From the NCBI GenBank assembly GCA_013821525.1, contig JACDGR010000099.1:1-9711 (forward strand): a DNA stretch of 9,711 nt, given 5' to 3'. Origin of the DNA: Actinomycetota bacterium (GTDB lineage Bacteria; Actinomycetota; Thermoleophilia; Gaiellales; Gaiellaceae). The notes beneath the pieces were generated by a model. It was not told the origin of the DNA and searched no databases. It saw nothing but the letters and a program-made list of their open reading frames with translations. The position numbers were made by a program, and so were the translations under genes. Below, one piece after another: positions 1 through 6,836 of this stretch; within the stretch, counting starts at the first letter, position 1, and each line of letters opens with the position of its first letter.

Positions 1-353
1 ACCTGCTCGCGGTCGACGGGGCCTTGCGCGAGGAGGTCGGTCGCTGCCATCAAGATGCCCGGCGTGCAAAAGCCGCACTGCAGGGCGTGGTGGCGGCGAA
101 ACGCCTCCTGCAGCCGCCCCCACTCGAGCCCCTCGACGGTGCGCACGTCGCACCCTTCGGCCTGCACCGCGAGGGTTAGGCACGAGCGAACAGCGACACC
201 GTCGAGCTCGACGGTGCAGGCGCCGCAGACCCCGTGCTCGCAACCGACATGCGTGCCCGTCAGGCCGAGCTCGTGGCGCAGAAAATCGGAGAGCAGCATC
301 CGCGGCTCTGCCTCGGCTCGACGAACGGCACCGTTGACGCGTAGCTCGATCAC
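1..353 (-). CDS. Mo hydroxylase small (2Fe-2S) subunit, CoxS/XdhC-type, 3' end cut by window
   Basis: This is the iron-sulfur subunit of a xanthine oxidase-family molybdenum hydroxylase; it passes electrons from the Mo centre to FAD. 117 residues are visible of a family that usually has about 155-165, so the C-terminus lies beyond base 1. The plant-type ferredoxin cluster is seen as Cys38, Cys43, Cys46 (CEHGVCGAC) and Cys58. The second, helical cluster begins with CGFCTPG (Cys93, Cys96); its other two cysteines should lie outside the window. The start is GTG at 353-351. It shares GTGA with the medium-subunit stop, and GGAGG lies 7 nt upstream (complement of 361-365). It is the last visible gene of a minus-strand operon. 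The family is clear; the oxidised substrate is unknown. Confidence 0.93.
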   Translation of the reverse strand, partial: MIELRVNGAVRRAEAEPRMLLSDFLRHELGLTGTHVGCEHGVCGACTVELDGVAVRSCLTLAVQAEGCDVRTVEGLEWGRLQEAFRRHHALQCGFCTPGILMAATDLLAQGPVDREQ

Positions 354-1141
354 AGGGACGCCTCCAGTGCGCGCGTTACGACCACTGATGTGAGGTGACG
401 CAGATAGGCACTGGAGGCGTGCAGGTTGCCGGGCGGGTCGACGAGCGTCGCCGCGCGCGCACCAGCTTCCCGTGCGGTCTCAGCGGTGGCCGGCGCCCCG
501 ACGATCTCCAGGTCGAGGAGCGACGGCCGGTCGACGACCGCACCGACGGCGACGCGTGCGCTCGCGAAGGCACCGTTCTCGACCGTCACGGCACATGCGC
601 ACGCGGCGAGCGCGAAGTCGCCGTGGCGCAGCGCATGCTCCGAGAAACCGACCGATTCCGCCTGGGGCCACGTCGTCGAGACGAGTAGCTCGTCGGGCTG
701 GAGGGTCGTCGTGAAGTGCGCGACGAAGAAGTCCTCAACGGCGATGCGTCGCCCATGCGAGGTCTCGATCGTGCCGCCGAGCGCCACCAGGCAGAGCGGG
801 AGCTCAGCACTCGCATCGGCGTGCGCAACCGAGCCGCCGACGGTGCCGCGATTTCGCGTCACGTAGTGACCCACGTAGGGAAGCGCGAGGTCGACGAGCG
901 GATGGCCGACGAACGCGCGCTGGCGGACGGTCGCCCCCACGGTGTCGCCGTCGCGCAGGGCGAGACTCTCGATCCGGTTCACGTCCACAAGCACCGAGGG
1001 GCGCAGCAGCCGGAAGTTGAGGAGCGGGATCAGCGACTGGCCGCCCGCGAGGATCTTTGCCTCGTCGCCGTGCTCGGCGAAGAGGGCGACTGCTTCGTCG
1101 AGAGTCTCGGGACGCTCGTAGCGAAACGGCGGCGGCTTCAC
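350..1141 (-). CDS. Mo hydroxylase medium (FAD-binding) subunit, CoxM-type
   Basis: FAD-binding subunit (263 residues, normal for the family) of the same molybdenum hydroxylase; it takes electrons from the 2Fe-2S clusters and hands them to an acceptor. The two FAD signatures are visible: AGGQSLIP at residues 32-39 and TVGGSVAHAD at 100-109. The N-terminus KPPPFRYERP is typical of CoxM proteins. I chose GTG at 1141-1139: it gives this N-terminus, forms a 4-bp GTGA overlap with the large-subunit stop, and has GGGAGG 10 nt upstream (complement of 1152-1157). A second in-frame GTG at 1159 would add six residues but would use up that ribosome-binding site. The gene ends in another GTGA overlap with the small subunit, so translational coupling is likely. 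Confidence 0.93.
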   Translation of the reverse strand: MKPPPFRYERPETLDEAVALFAEHGDEAKILAGGQSLIPLLNFRLLRPSVLVDVNRIESLALRDGDTVGATVRQRAFVGHPLVDLALPYVGHYVTRNRGTVGGSVAHADASAELPLCLVALGGTIETSHGRRIAVEDFFVAHFTTTLQPDELLVSTTWPQAESVGFSEHALRHGDFALAACACAVTVENGAFASARVAVGAVVDRPSLLDLEIVGAPATAETAREAGARAATLVDPPGNLHASSAYLRHLTSVVVTRALEASL

Positions 1142-3393
1142 CGCTGCAACGCCTCCCACACCCGCGGCGAGGTGAGCGGCACGTCGAGCTCATCGAGGCC
1201 GACGGCGTCGGCAACGGCGTTCGCGATCGCAGCCGGGGCCGACATGGTGTTCCCCTCGCCCAGGCCCTTCGCGCCGAGCGGCAGGTCGGGGGCAGGCGAC
1301 TCGCGATGGGCGATGCGCGGGTCCGGCAGGTCGGGCGCTGTCGGACAGAGATAGTCGAGGAAGGTGCCGGTGAGCAGCGCCCCGTCCTCGTCGTAGATGA
1401 TCCGCTCGAAGAGCGCTGCGGCGGCCCCGTGCGCGAAGCCGCCGCGCACCTGGCCCTCCACGATCAGCGGGTTGAGTAGGCAACCCGCGTCGTGAACGGT
1501 GACGTAGTCGAGAACGTGCACCCCACCCGTTTCGGTGTCGACTTCGACGACGGCGACGTCCGCGATGAAGCCGTGCGAAGCCGACGAAGAGATGCGGTCA
1601 TCATCGTCGGGCGGCTGCAGATTGGGTGTGCCGAAGAACGCGATCGCGGCGAGCCCGGGCTCCATCCCCTCGGGCAGGGACTCGGGGCTCCAGTGACACA
1701 TCCCGGCTACACGCCGCAAAGAGATCTCTTCGCCGACGTGCTCGCGGATGGCGGCGATCTTCACGGCAAGCTTGTCAGCGGCGGCTGCGACCGCGCCGGC
1801 ACCCGCGCCGCTGAAGCGCGACGAGTAGGCGCCGGAGGCGATCGACCACGCGCTCGTCGAGGTGTCCATCGCGCTCAGCACCTCCACGTCGTCCGGATTG
1901 ACCCCGAGCTTGTCGGCGACGATCTGGGCGGCGACCGTGCGATGTCCCTGGCCCTGCGGCGTCGTCGCGAGCTGGACGGTGATGCCGCCGAGCGGCGAGA
2001 TGACGATTGTGCAGCCCTCGACGTTGCCGGACTTCGGGAGCCCAGCGGCGCGCTCCTCTGCTGTCTGCGCGAGCATGATGTACCCCATGTTCGAGACGGA
2101 GGGCTCGACGATGCACGCGATGCCGATGCCGATCTTGCGGCCGGCCGCCTGTTCCGCGCGGCGCTCGTCGTAACCGACGAGCTCGAGCGCCTCGGCGAGC
2201 CCTCCGGCGAAGTCGCCGGACTCGTACAGCCCACCGCTCGGTGCTTCGTACGGGAACTCGGTGACGAGGTTGCGACGGCGTAGCTCGGCAGCGTCGATTC
2301 CGAGCTGCTTCGCGGCGCGATCGATGGTGCGCTCGAGCGCGTAGTAGAGCTGTGGCCCGCCGAACCCGCGGTTGAGCCCGCTCGGGCAACGGTTGGTGAG
2401 CGTGACGCGCGCGTCCCAGCCGATGTTGCGCACCTTGTAGGCACCGGCCAGCGAGCCATGCATCCGGTAGAGCGTCGCAGGCTCGGGGGCGCGGATGTAC
2501 GCGCCGACGTCCTCGACCATGTCGTAGCGCAGGCCGAGCAGCTCGCCGTCCGACGCGAACGCGGCTTCGACCTCGGTGCGTCTTCCGGTCGCGTGCGCGC
2601 TGGCCGAGAGGTGCTCGAGCCGGTCCTCCGTCCAGCGAACCGGAATGCCGAGCTTGCGCGATGCAAGTCCCATCAGGACCACGTAGACGAAGACCGAGGA
2701 CTTGATGCCGAACGATCCACCCGAGTCGGGAGGTGTGATCAAGCGGAGCTTCGAGCCGCGGAGACCGAGCGCTGCGGCTGCGACGGAGTGCAGCGTGAAC
2801 GGTCCTTGAAAGTTCGCCCAGGCGGTCAGCCCGTCGCCGCGCCAATCGGCGATCACGCCGAAGCACTCGACGGGCGACCCTGTCCAGCGGGGAAACTCAT
2901 AGCTGCCCCGCACGATGAGGTCGGCCGACTCGAACGCCTCGTCGACGGCGCCATAGGCGAGCGAACGCTCGTGTACGACAATCTCCTCGGGGTCGAGTGG
3001 GTCGTAGTCGACCATGACGAGCTCGGCGGCGTCCTCGGCGATGTAGCGCGAGTCTGCGACAACGACGGCGACGGGCTCGCCCGCATACCGGGCGACGCCG
3101 TTCGCGAGCGCGTAGTACGGCACGGACGTCTCGACGCCGGCGGGGAACGGCTTCGAGAGGGCGAGGACGTCCTCCCCGGTCAGGATCCCTAGAACTCCGG
3201 GGAGCTCGAGCGCGGCTGAGGCGTCGATCTCGCCGATGCGCGCGTGCGCGTAGGGCGAGCGAACGATCGCGGCGTGCCGGGCGTGCGGTACCGGATCGAT
3301 GTCGTCCATGAACCGTCCCTGGCCCCGCAGGAGCGCCTCGTCCTCGACGCGCAAGACGCTCTCGCCGACGAAGGAGCGGCCGGTCGTGGTCAT
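1138..3393 (-). CDS. Mo hydroxylase large (molybdopterin) subunit, xanthine oxidase family, substrate unassigned
   Basis: Catalytic subunit (751 residues) of a three-subunit molybdenum hydroxylase, which hydroxylates a substrate carbon using water at a Mo-MCD centre. An aldehyde oxidase/xanthine dehydrogenase a/b hammerhead domain fills roughly the first 140 residues, followed by the Mo-binding domains. Cofactor motifs are GGSFGIK at 225-231 (usual GGGFG, here Ser), PQGQG at 479-483, and GLGEGN at 710-715 with the expected catalytic Glu713. The active-site loop reads NRGFGGPQ at 341-348, closer to xanthine dehydrogenase RGFGGPQ than to form I (AYxCSFR) or form II (AYRGAGR) CO-dehydrogenase signatures, so CO oxidation is unlikely. 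ATG start at 3393, with AAGG 7 nt upstream and an ATGA overlap with the preceding gene. Candidates include purine, N-heterocycle or aldehyde dehydrogenase; nothing in the window decides this. Confidence 0.93.
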   Translation of the reverse strand: MTTTGRSFVGESVLRVEDEALLRGQGRFMDDIDPVPHARHAAIVRSPYAHARIGEIDASAALELPGVLGILTGEDVLALSKPFPAGVETSVPYYALANGVARYAGEPVAVVVADSRYIAEDAAELVMVDYDPLDPEEIVVHERSLAYGAVDEAFESADLIVRGSYEFPRWTGSPVECFGVIADWRGDGLTAWANFQGPFTLHSVAAAALGLRGSKLRLITPPDSGGSFGIKSSVFVYVVLMGLASRKLGIPVRWTEDRLEHLSASAHATGRRTEVEAAFASDGELLGLRYDMVEDVGAYIRAPEPATLYRMHGSLAGAYKVRNIGWDARVTLTNRCPSGLNRGFGGPQLYYALERTIDRAAKQLGIDAAELRRRNLVTEFPYEAPSGGLYESGDFAGGLAEALELVGYDERRAEQAAGRKIGIGIACIVEPSVSNMGYIMLAQTAEERAAGLPKSGNVEGCTIVISPLGGITVQLATTPQGQGHRTVAAQIVADKLGVNPDDVEVLSAMDTSTSAWSIASGAYSSRFSGAGAGAVAAAADKLAVKIAAIREHVGEEISLRRVAGMCHWSPESLPEGMEPGLAAIAFFGTPNLQPPDDDDRISSSASHGFIADVAVVEVDTETGGVHVLDYVTVHDAGCLLNPLIVEGQVRGGFAHGAAAALFERIIYDEDGALLTGTFLDYLCPTAPDLPDPRIAHRESPAPDLPLGAKGLGEGNTMSAPAAIANAVADAVGLDELDVPLTSPRVWEALQR

Positions 3394-3653
3394 GCGGCGA
3401 CCTTGCGTCGCGCTTCCTCGACAAGCTCGTCGGTGAGAGTCCCATCAGCGAGAGCCCGGAAGGCGACCAGGACGGCGCGCGGGTCGTTCGCGTGGCGTTT
3501 GGCGGCGAGCGTGAGCGGCTCCCGGAACGCGCCGCCGCAGTGCGCGCACGGCCAGGCGAGCCGCGACATCAGCTGTGCGGCACGGCCATCCGGGAAGAGC
3601 TTCAGCAGCTCGACGATCGTCGTCGCCCCGCGGATGTCCTCAGACGTGGGCAC
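3390..3653 (-). CDS. Small CxxC protein resembling DUF1858
   Basis: An 87-residue soluble protein with no signal peptide or membrane segment. The pattern TTIVELLKLFP (11-21), then WPCAHCGG (34-41), then EPLTLAAKRH (45-54) resembles the small DUF1858 domain, in which a helix-turn segment leads into a paired-cysteine site. Cys36 and Cys39, with His38 between them, could bind a metal or act as a redox pair. The function of this family is not established. The gene sits between the larA-like gene (14-bp overlap) and the Mo-hydroxylase large subunit (ATGA overlap), so it is co-translated with both and may help cofactor insertion, sulfuration or electron transfer (inference). The start is GTG at 3653-3651; an in-frame TAG lies directly upstream, so no longer version is possible. 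Confidence 0.78.
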   Translation of the reverse strand: MPTSEDIRGATTIVELLKLFPDGRAAQLMSRLAWPCAHCGGAFREPLTLAAKRHANDPRAVLVAFRALADGTLTDELVEEARRKVAA

Positions 3654-5055
3654 CTACGGGGGTGTGCATCGAGTGCGGCGTCATCCGGATCGCGTTTTCC
3701 GGAAGCTGGTACCGCGCAAACGGCAGGACGATCACCTTCGCGTCGGCGCCGTGCCGAGCGAGCGCGGCGGCGTACGCCTCATCGAGGGAGGTGGTTGCGT
3801 CCATGCCGATATCGGCGGCCAGCTCGAGGTTCTCCTCGAGCGTGACCATCGTCAGGTGCTTGCGGGTCATCACCTCGTAGATCGGCACCCAGATGCAGCC
3901 GGCCCACATCTGGATCTGGCGTGCGTGGATGTCCTTCAGGACGCGCTGGTAGTTCTCGGGTGTCGCCGGCATGTACGGCTTCATCAGATCCATCAGCGCG
4001 AGACCGGGAAAGTCGCCAACCTCGGTGTGAACGCCGGGCGACGGGGAGCAGTAGATGATCGAACCACCGTCTTTGAGAACGAAGTCGGCCGACATGCAGC
4101 CCCAGCCGGTGTGGAAGAAGAGGTGGTCGGTCGGCGCGAACACGCCGCAGATCGCGATATCGGCTTGCCCTTTCTCCGGCACAGGGCTCTCGTACGCGTA
4201 GATCGAGTTGAAATGCTCGATCGCCTGACGGTGGCTGACCGGATGCGCGCCGAAGTTGATGAAGATGACCCGGCCCCGCGTGTCGAGGACGACGTTCATC
4301 GTCGCATCCAACCCGGCCATGCTTGCAATCTCGTCGATGTCGGAGCGCATCGGGCCGGAGTAGGCGCCGTAGTGCGTGGCCGGCGAGGGGACGAGGTTGC
4401 AGTGGTTCGACTCGATCGTCTCGTCGGCGGAGACGCCGGGCATGATCAGCTTGCCGCCGCCACCGGCACCCCAGTGATTCGATTGCGCCTGTCCGATCGT
4501 GATCTTGACGTCGCGCCGCATCACCTCCTTGTGCACCCATACCGGGGTGCCGCGGGAGGAGACGCCGACGTAGTCGTACGCCTCGGCGTTTCGCGGATCG
4601 TTCTGGAGGAACGGGATGCCCAGCCGCTCCATGCGGTCGAGGTTGTCGCGGCCGAGCTTCTGCTCGATGTCGGATTCCGACATCGGAAAGACCTTGCCGT
4701 TGGCACAGATCACGACGGCGTCCGTCGTCCCGGCGGCCTCGAGAGCGTCGAAGATCGCAGGGAGCAGCTTCGTCTGGGGCGTCGGACGGAACTGGTTGTC
4801 GATCACGATCGCGACGGACTTACCGCCCGCGATCAGCTCCGAGAAGCGGGGACCGTCGACGGGGGCTTCGAGCGCCGCTGCGGCAGCGGCGGTCGCGTCA
4901 GGCAGGTGCTCCGGCTCGTCCGGGTAGATCGCCGCGAGGAGGTTTGCGTCGTCGATCTCCAGCTCGAGCTCGTCGCGGTAGACCTTCGAATCGTCCTCGG
5001 CCGAACCGATCGTCAGCGGGTCGAGCGACTCGTACGGAATCTTGAACGTGGGCAC
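3640..5055 (-). CDS. LarA-family protein (lactate racemase-like, DUF2088), atypical active site
   Basis: Member of the LarA superfamily of nickel-pincer-nucleotide (NPN) 2-hydroxyacid racemases and epimerases; 471 residues against about 424 for the Lactobacillus plantarum enzyme. Family marks visible are DNQFRPTP (86-93, usually DxTRPxP), GVSSRGTPVWV (164-174), GGGKLIMPG (199-207), whose Lys202 aligns with the NPN-bearing lysine, and ESNH (215-218), whose His218 aligns with the nickel-ligand His. The segment that usually reads GTHRP is GKVFP here (120-124), so one catalytic His appears missing, and the other is displaced (His194). Substrate and even racemase activity are therefore uncertain. 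I chose GTG at 5055-5053, with GGGGGA 5 nt upstream; the frame stays open to 5133 but that extension has no family character. First gene of the minus-strand operon. The NPN synthesis genes larB, larC and larE are not in the window. Confidence 0.85.
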   Translation of the reverse strand: MPTFKIPYESLDPLTIGSAEDDSKVYRDELELEIDDANLLAAIYPDEPEHLPDATAAAAAALEAPVDGPRFSELIAGGKSVAIVIDNQFRPTPQTKLLPAIFDALEAAGTTDAVVICANGKVFPMSESDIEQKLGRDNLDRMERLGIPFLQNDPRNAEAYDYVGVSSRGTPVWVHKEVMRRDVKITIGQAQSNHWGAGGGGKLIMPGVSADETIESNHCNLVPSPATHYGAYSGPMRSDIDEIASMAGLDATMNVVLDTRGRVIFINFGAHPVSHRQAIEHFNSIYAYESPVPEKGQADIAICGVFAPTDHLFFHTGWGCMSADFVLKDGGSIIYCSPSPGVHTEVGDFPGLALMDLMKPYMPATPENYQRVLKDIHARQIQMWAGCIWVPIYEVMTRKHLTMVTLEENLELAADIGMDATTSLDEAYAAALARHGADAKVIVLPFARYQLPENAIRMTPHSMHTPVGAHV

Positions 5056-5094
5056 CGCGCTCCCCCTCGAGCTCGTGGAATGGTCTCTCGCCCG

Positions 5095-5100
5095 ACTATA
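5095..5100 (-). promoter_or_regulatory. Candidate -10 box for the larA/Mo-hydroxylase operon
   Basis: On the minus strand this reads TATAGT, five of six matches to TATAAT, about 40 nt before the larA-like GTG. It is one of the few AT-rich spots in the divergent region. No convincing -35 box is visible 16-18 bp upstream, where the sequence is G-rich, so it would need an activator or a different sigma factor. The plus strand of the same bases overlaps TATAAC (5097-5102), which is an alternative reading. Confidence 0.35.
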
Positions 5101-5108
5101 ACCGGGTC

Positions 5109-5120
5109 GAGCCGAGGCTC
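5109..5120. repeat. Short inverted repeat, possible operator
   Basis: Perfect 5-bp arms GAGCC and GGCTC flank a 2-bp centre. It lies just upstream of the candidate minus-strand -10 box, about where a -35 box would be expected, so a bound regulator could control larA transcription. The repeat is short and the DNA is GC-rich, so chance is a real possibility. Confidence 0.25.
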
Positions 5121-5195
5121 CCCCCTTGTGCACCGCCTACCTGATGGCAGAGAATCCTCGCGCCATCCGATACAAACGATGCTCGAGGAGGTCAG

Positions 5196-6770
5196 GTGGA
5201 AGGCCACGCGCACGACGACAAGGACACGCGGATGCTGCACGCCCTGGGCTACGCCCAGGAACTGCGCCGCAGCATGGGCGGGTTCTCGAACTTCGCGATC
5301 TCGTTCACGATCATCTCGATCCTGTCCGGGACGCTCACGCTCTACGGCACCGGCCTGAACTACGGCGGGCCTGTGATTGAGGCCTACGGCTGGCCGATCG
5401 TCTCCGTCTTCGTGATCATCGTCGGTCTCGGCATGGCCGAGATCGCATCGAAGTACCCGACCGCCGGCGGCCTCTACTACTGGGCTTCGAAGCTGGGCGG
5501 CCCTGCGTGGGGCTGGTTCACCGGTTGGTTCAACCTGATCGGGCAGATCGCGATCACCGCCGGGATCGACTACGGCGCCGCGATCTTCACCGACGCGCTG
5601 CTGCAGCTCCTGTGGTCCGGGTCGTTCCACGGAACCCAGCACGAGATCGTGGCCGTCTACGCCGTGATCCTCGCGCTGCACGCGGTGATGAACATCCTGA
5701 GCGTCAAGCTGGTTGCGTTCCTGAACGACGTCTCCGTCTGGTGGCACGTCGGCGGTGTCCTCGTCGTCGTGGCGTTCCTACTCTTCAAGCCGGCGCATCA
5801 CCAGTCGTTCGGCTACGTGTTCGGCCACACGATCAACAACAGCGGCTTCGGGCAGGGCTGGCTGTGGTTCGTCCTGCTGCTCGGCCTGTTGCAGGCGCAG
5901 TACACGTTCACGGGCTACGACGCGTCGGCCCACATGAGCGAGGAGACCCAGAACGCGTCACGCTCTGCGGCCCGTGGCGTGATCGGGTCGATCGTCGTCT
6001 CCGCCGTCTTCGGCTACATCCTCGCGCTGGGAGTGACCTTCGCGATCAAGGACCAGGCGAAGACGACGGCAGCAGGCGGCTTCGCGGTCAAGCAGGTGTT
6101 CCTCGACTCGCTCGGATCAGGTGCCGCGAAGTTCGTGCTCTTCATCTGCGTCGGCGCGCAGTTCTACTGCGGCATGTCGTCGATCACGTCGGCGTCGCGG
6201 ATGATGTACGCCTTCTCGCGCGACCGCGCCGTCCCGGGGCATCAGCTATGGCGGCGCCTCAACGGTGAGCGAGTGCCGTACATGGCGGCGATCGCGATCG
6301 CTGTGCTCGCGTTCCTCTGCGCGTTCCCGGCGTACTTCGGCTCGAACGGCGTCGTCGCGTATGTGGCGGTCACCTCGATCGCGACGATCGGGCTGTACAT
6401 CGCCTACGCGATCCCGATCTTCCTCCGCCTTCGCATGGGCGATGCCTGGGAACCGGGCGAGTGGAACCTCGGCAAGCACTATCGCTGGATCGGAACCATC
6501 GCATGCCTGTGGGTCGTGTTCATCAGCGTTCTGTTCATTCTCCCGACCTCACCCGCCGGCGTTCCGTGGCGGAGTGAGTTCACGTGGGTCGGCTTCAACT
6601 ACGCGATCGTCGCGGTCGGCGGGACGTTGCTGCTCGTCGGCGGCTGGTGGATGCTCTCGGCCCGTCACTGGTTCACCGGGCCGATCGTGCAGGGATCCCC
6701 GGAAGAGCTCGCTCAGCGCGAGGCGCAGCTCGAGCACGGCGTCAGGGGTCCCGCACCTTCGGGCGCATAG
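5196..6770 (+). CDS. APC-superfamily amino acid/amine permease (amino acid-choline transporter type)
   Basis: Integral inner-membrane transporter of 524 residues with about 12 hydrophobic segments, normal for the family. The first membrane segment (about 30-55) carries GGFSNFAISF followed by SILSGTLTLYGTGL, typical of the amino acid/choline transporter branch that includes bacterial and fungal GABA permeases. Other family marks are YPTAGGLYYW (87-96), YDASAHMSEET (241-251) and SASRMMYAFSRDRAVPG (332-348). Both tails are hydrophilic and probably cytoplasmic. The start is GTG at 5196, preceded by AGGAGG (5186-5191) at 4 nt. It lies upstream of a gamma-glutamyl ligase and hydrolase on the same strand, so the likely cargo is GABA, putrescine or another amine (inference from context). 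It could equally feed the divergent operon. The gene ends in TAG 66 bp before the ligase. Confidence 0.9.
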   Translation: MEGHAHDDKDTRMLHALGYAQELRRSMGGFSNFAISFTIISILSGTLTLYGTGLNYGGPVIEAYGWPIVSVFVIIVGLGMAEIASKYPTAGGLYYWASKLGGPAWGWFTGWFNLIGQIAITAGIDYGAAIFTDALLQLLWSGSFHGTQHEIVAVYAVILALHAVMNILSVKLVAFLNDVSVWWHVGGVLVVVAFLLFKPAHHQSFGYVFGHTINNSGFGQGWLWFVLLLGLLQAQYTFTGYDASAHMSEETQNASRSAARGVIGSIVVSAVFGYILALGVTFAIKDQAKTTAAGGFAVKQVFLDSLGSGAAKFVLFICVGAQFYCGMSSITSASRMMYAFSRDRAVPGHQLWRRLNGERVPYMAAIAIAVLAFLCAFPAYFGSNGVVAYVAVTSIATIGLYIAYAIPIFLRLRMGDAWEPGEWNLGKHYRWIGTIACLWVVFISVLFILPTSPAGVPWRSEFTWVGFNYAIVAVGGTLLLVGGWWMLSARHWFTGPIVQGSPEELAQREAQLEHGVRGPAPSGA

Positions 6771-6793
6771 GATCGACAACGAGACTGGATCGG

Positions 6794-6819
6794 AGGGAGC
6801 CGGCGCGTGCCGGCTCCCT
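6794..6819 (+). terminator. GC-rich hairpin: possible terminator or attenuator between permease and ligase
   Basis: Perfect inverted repeat: 11-bp arms 6794-6804 and 6809-6819 (core GGGAGCCGGC / GCCGGCTCCC) around a GCGT loop. It lies 23 nt after the permease stop. The following TTCACTT has only a weak U-run, so it may terminate partially or stabilise the permease mRNA 3' end. It ends 6 nt before the AAGGAGG ribosome-binding site of the ligase, and its right arm could instead pair with that site (see findings). Confidence 0.65.
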
Positions 6820-6825
6820 TCACTT

Positions 6826-6832
6826 AAGGAGG
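6826..6832 (+). promoter_or_regulatory. Strong ribosome-binding site of the ligase gene
   Basis: AAGGAGG stands 4 nt before the GTG start at 6837. It settles the start choice: an overlapping ATG at 6835 is in another frame and stops after two codons. Confidence 0.8.
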
Positions 6833-6836
6833 CGAT

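Larger units (their letters stand above)
5056..5195. promoter_or_regulatory. Divergent intergenic region between the two operons
   Basis: The 140 bp separates the first genes of two oppositely transcribed operons, so both promoters and any shared operator should lie here. Seen: the minus-strand TATAGT (5095-5100); a short inverted repeat GAGCC-GA-GGCTC at 5109-5120; and on the plus strand a poor promoter match, TTGTGC (5126-5131) and GAGAAT (5150-5155) spaced 18 bp. I see no gene and no regulator-coding sequence. The larA ribosome-binding site lies at the left edge and the permease site, AGGAGG (5186-5191), at the right edge. Confidence 0.5.

Noticed and set aside
1775..2866. A 363-codon minus-strand frame inside the Mo large-subunit gene
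   Set aside because: It is very Arg-rich, has no motifs and is shifted relative to a fully motif-supported gene; it is a shadow frame.
1138..3393. Annotation as CO dehydrogenase (coxL)
   Set aside because: Neither the AYxCSFR nor the AYRGAGR active-site loop is present; the loop is NRGFGGPQ.
3644..5055. The same 10 bases, GTGCCCACGT, at the starts of both the larA-like gene (5046-5055) and the CxxC gene (3644-3653)
   Set aside because: The flanking bases differ, and the second copy also encodes the larA C-terminus, so chance is the simplest reading.
5056..5133. Longer larA-like protein starting at 5133
   Set aside because: The extra 26 residues lack family character, and the GTG at 5055 has a good ribosome-binding site. 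The extension would also cover the likely promoter.
3244..5358. A 704-codon open frame on the plus strand
   Set aside because: It lies antisense to the larA-like, CxxC and Mo large-subunit genes. Its translation is Arg/Val/Asp-rich with no family motifs, as expected for a shadow frame in GC-rich DNA.
6288..6301. 14-bp palindrome of repeated GCGATC
   Set aside because: It lies inside the permease gene and encodes an Ala-Ile repeat in a membrane helix; codon choice explains it.
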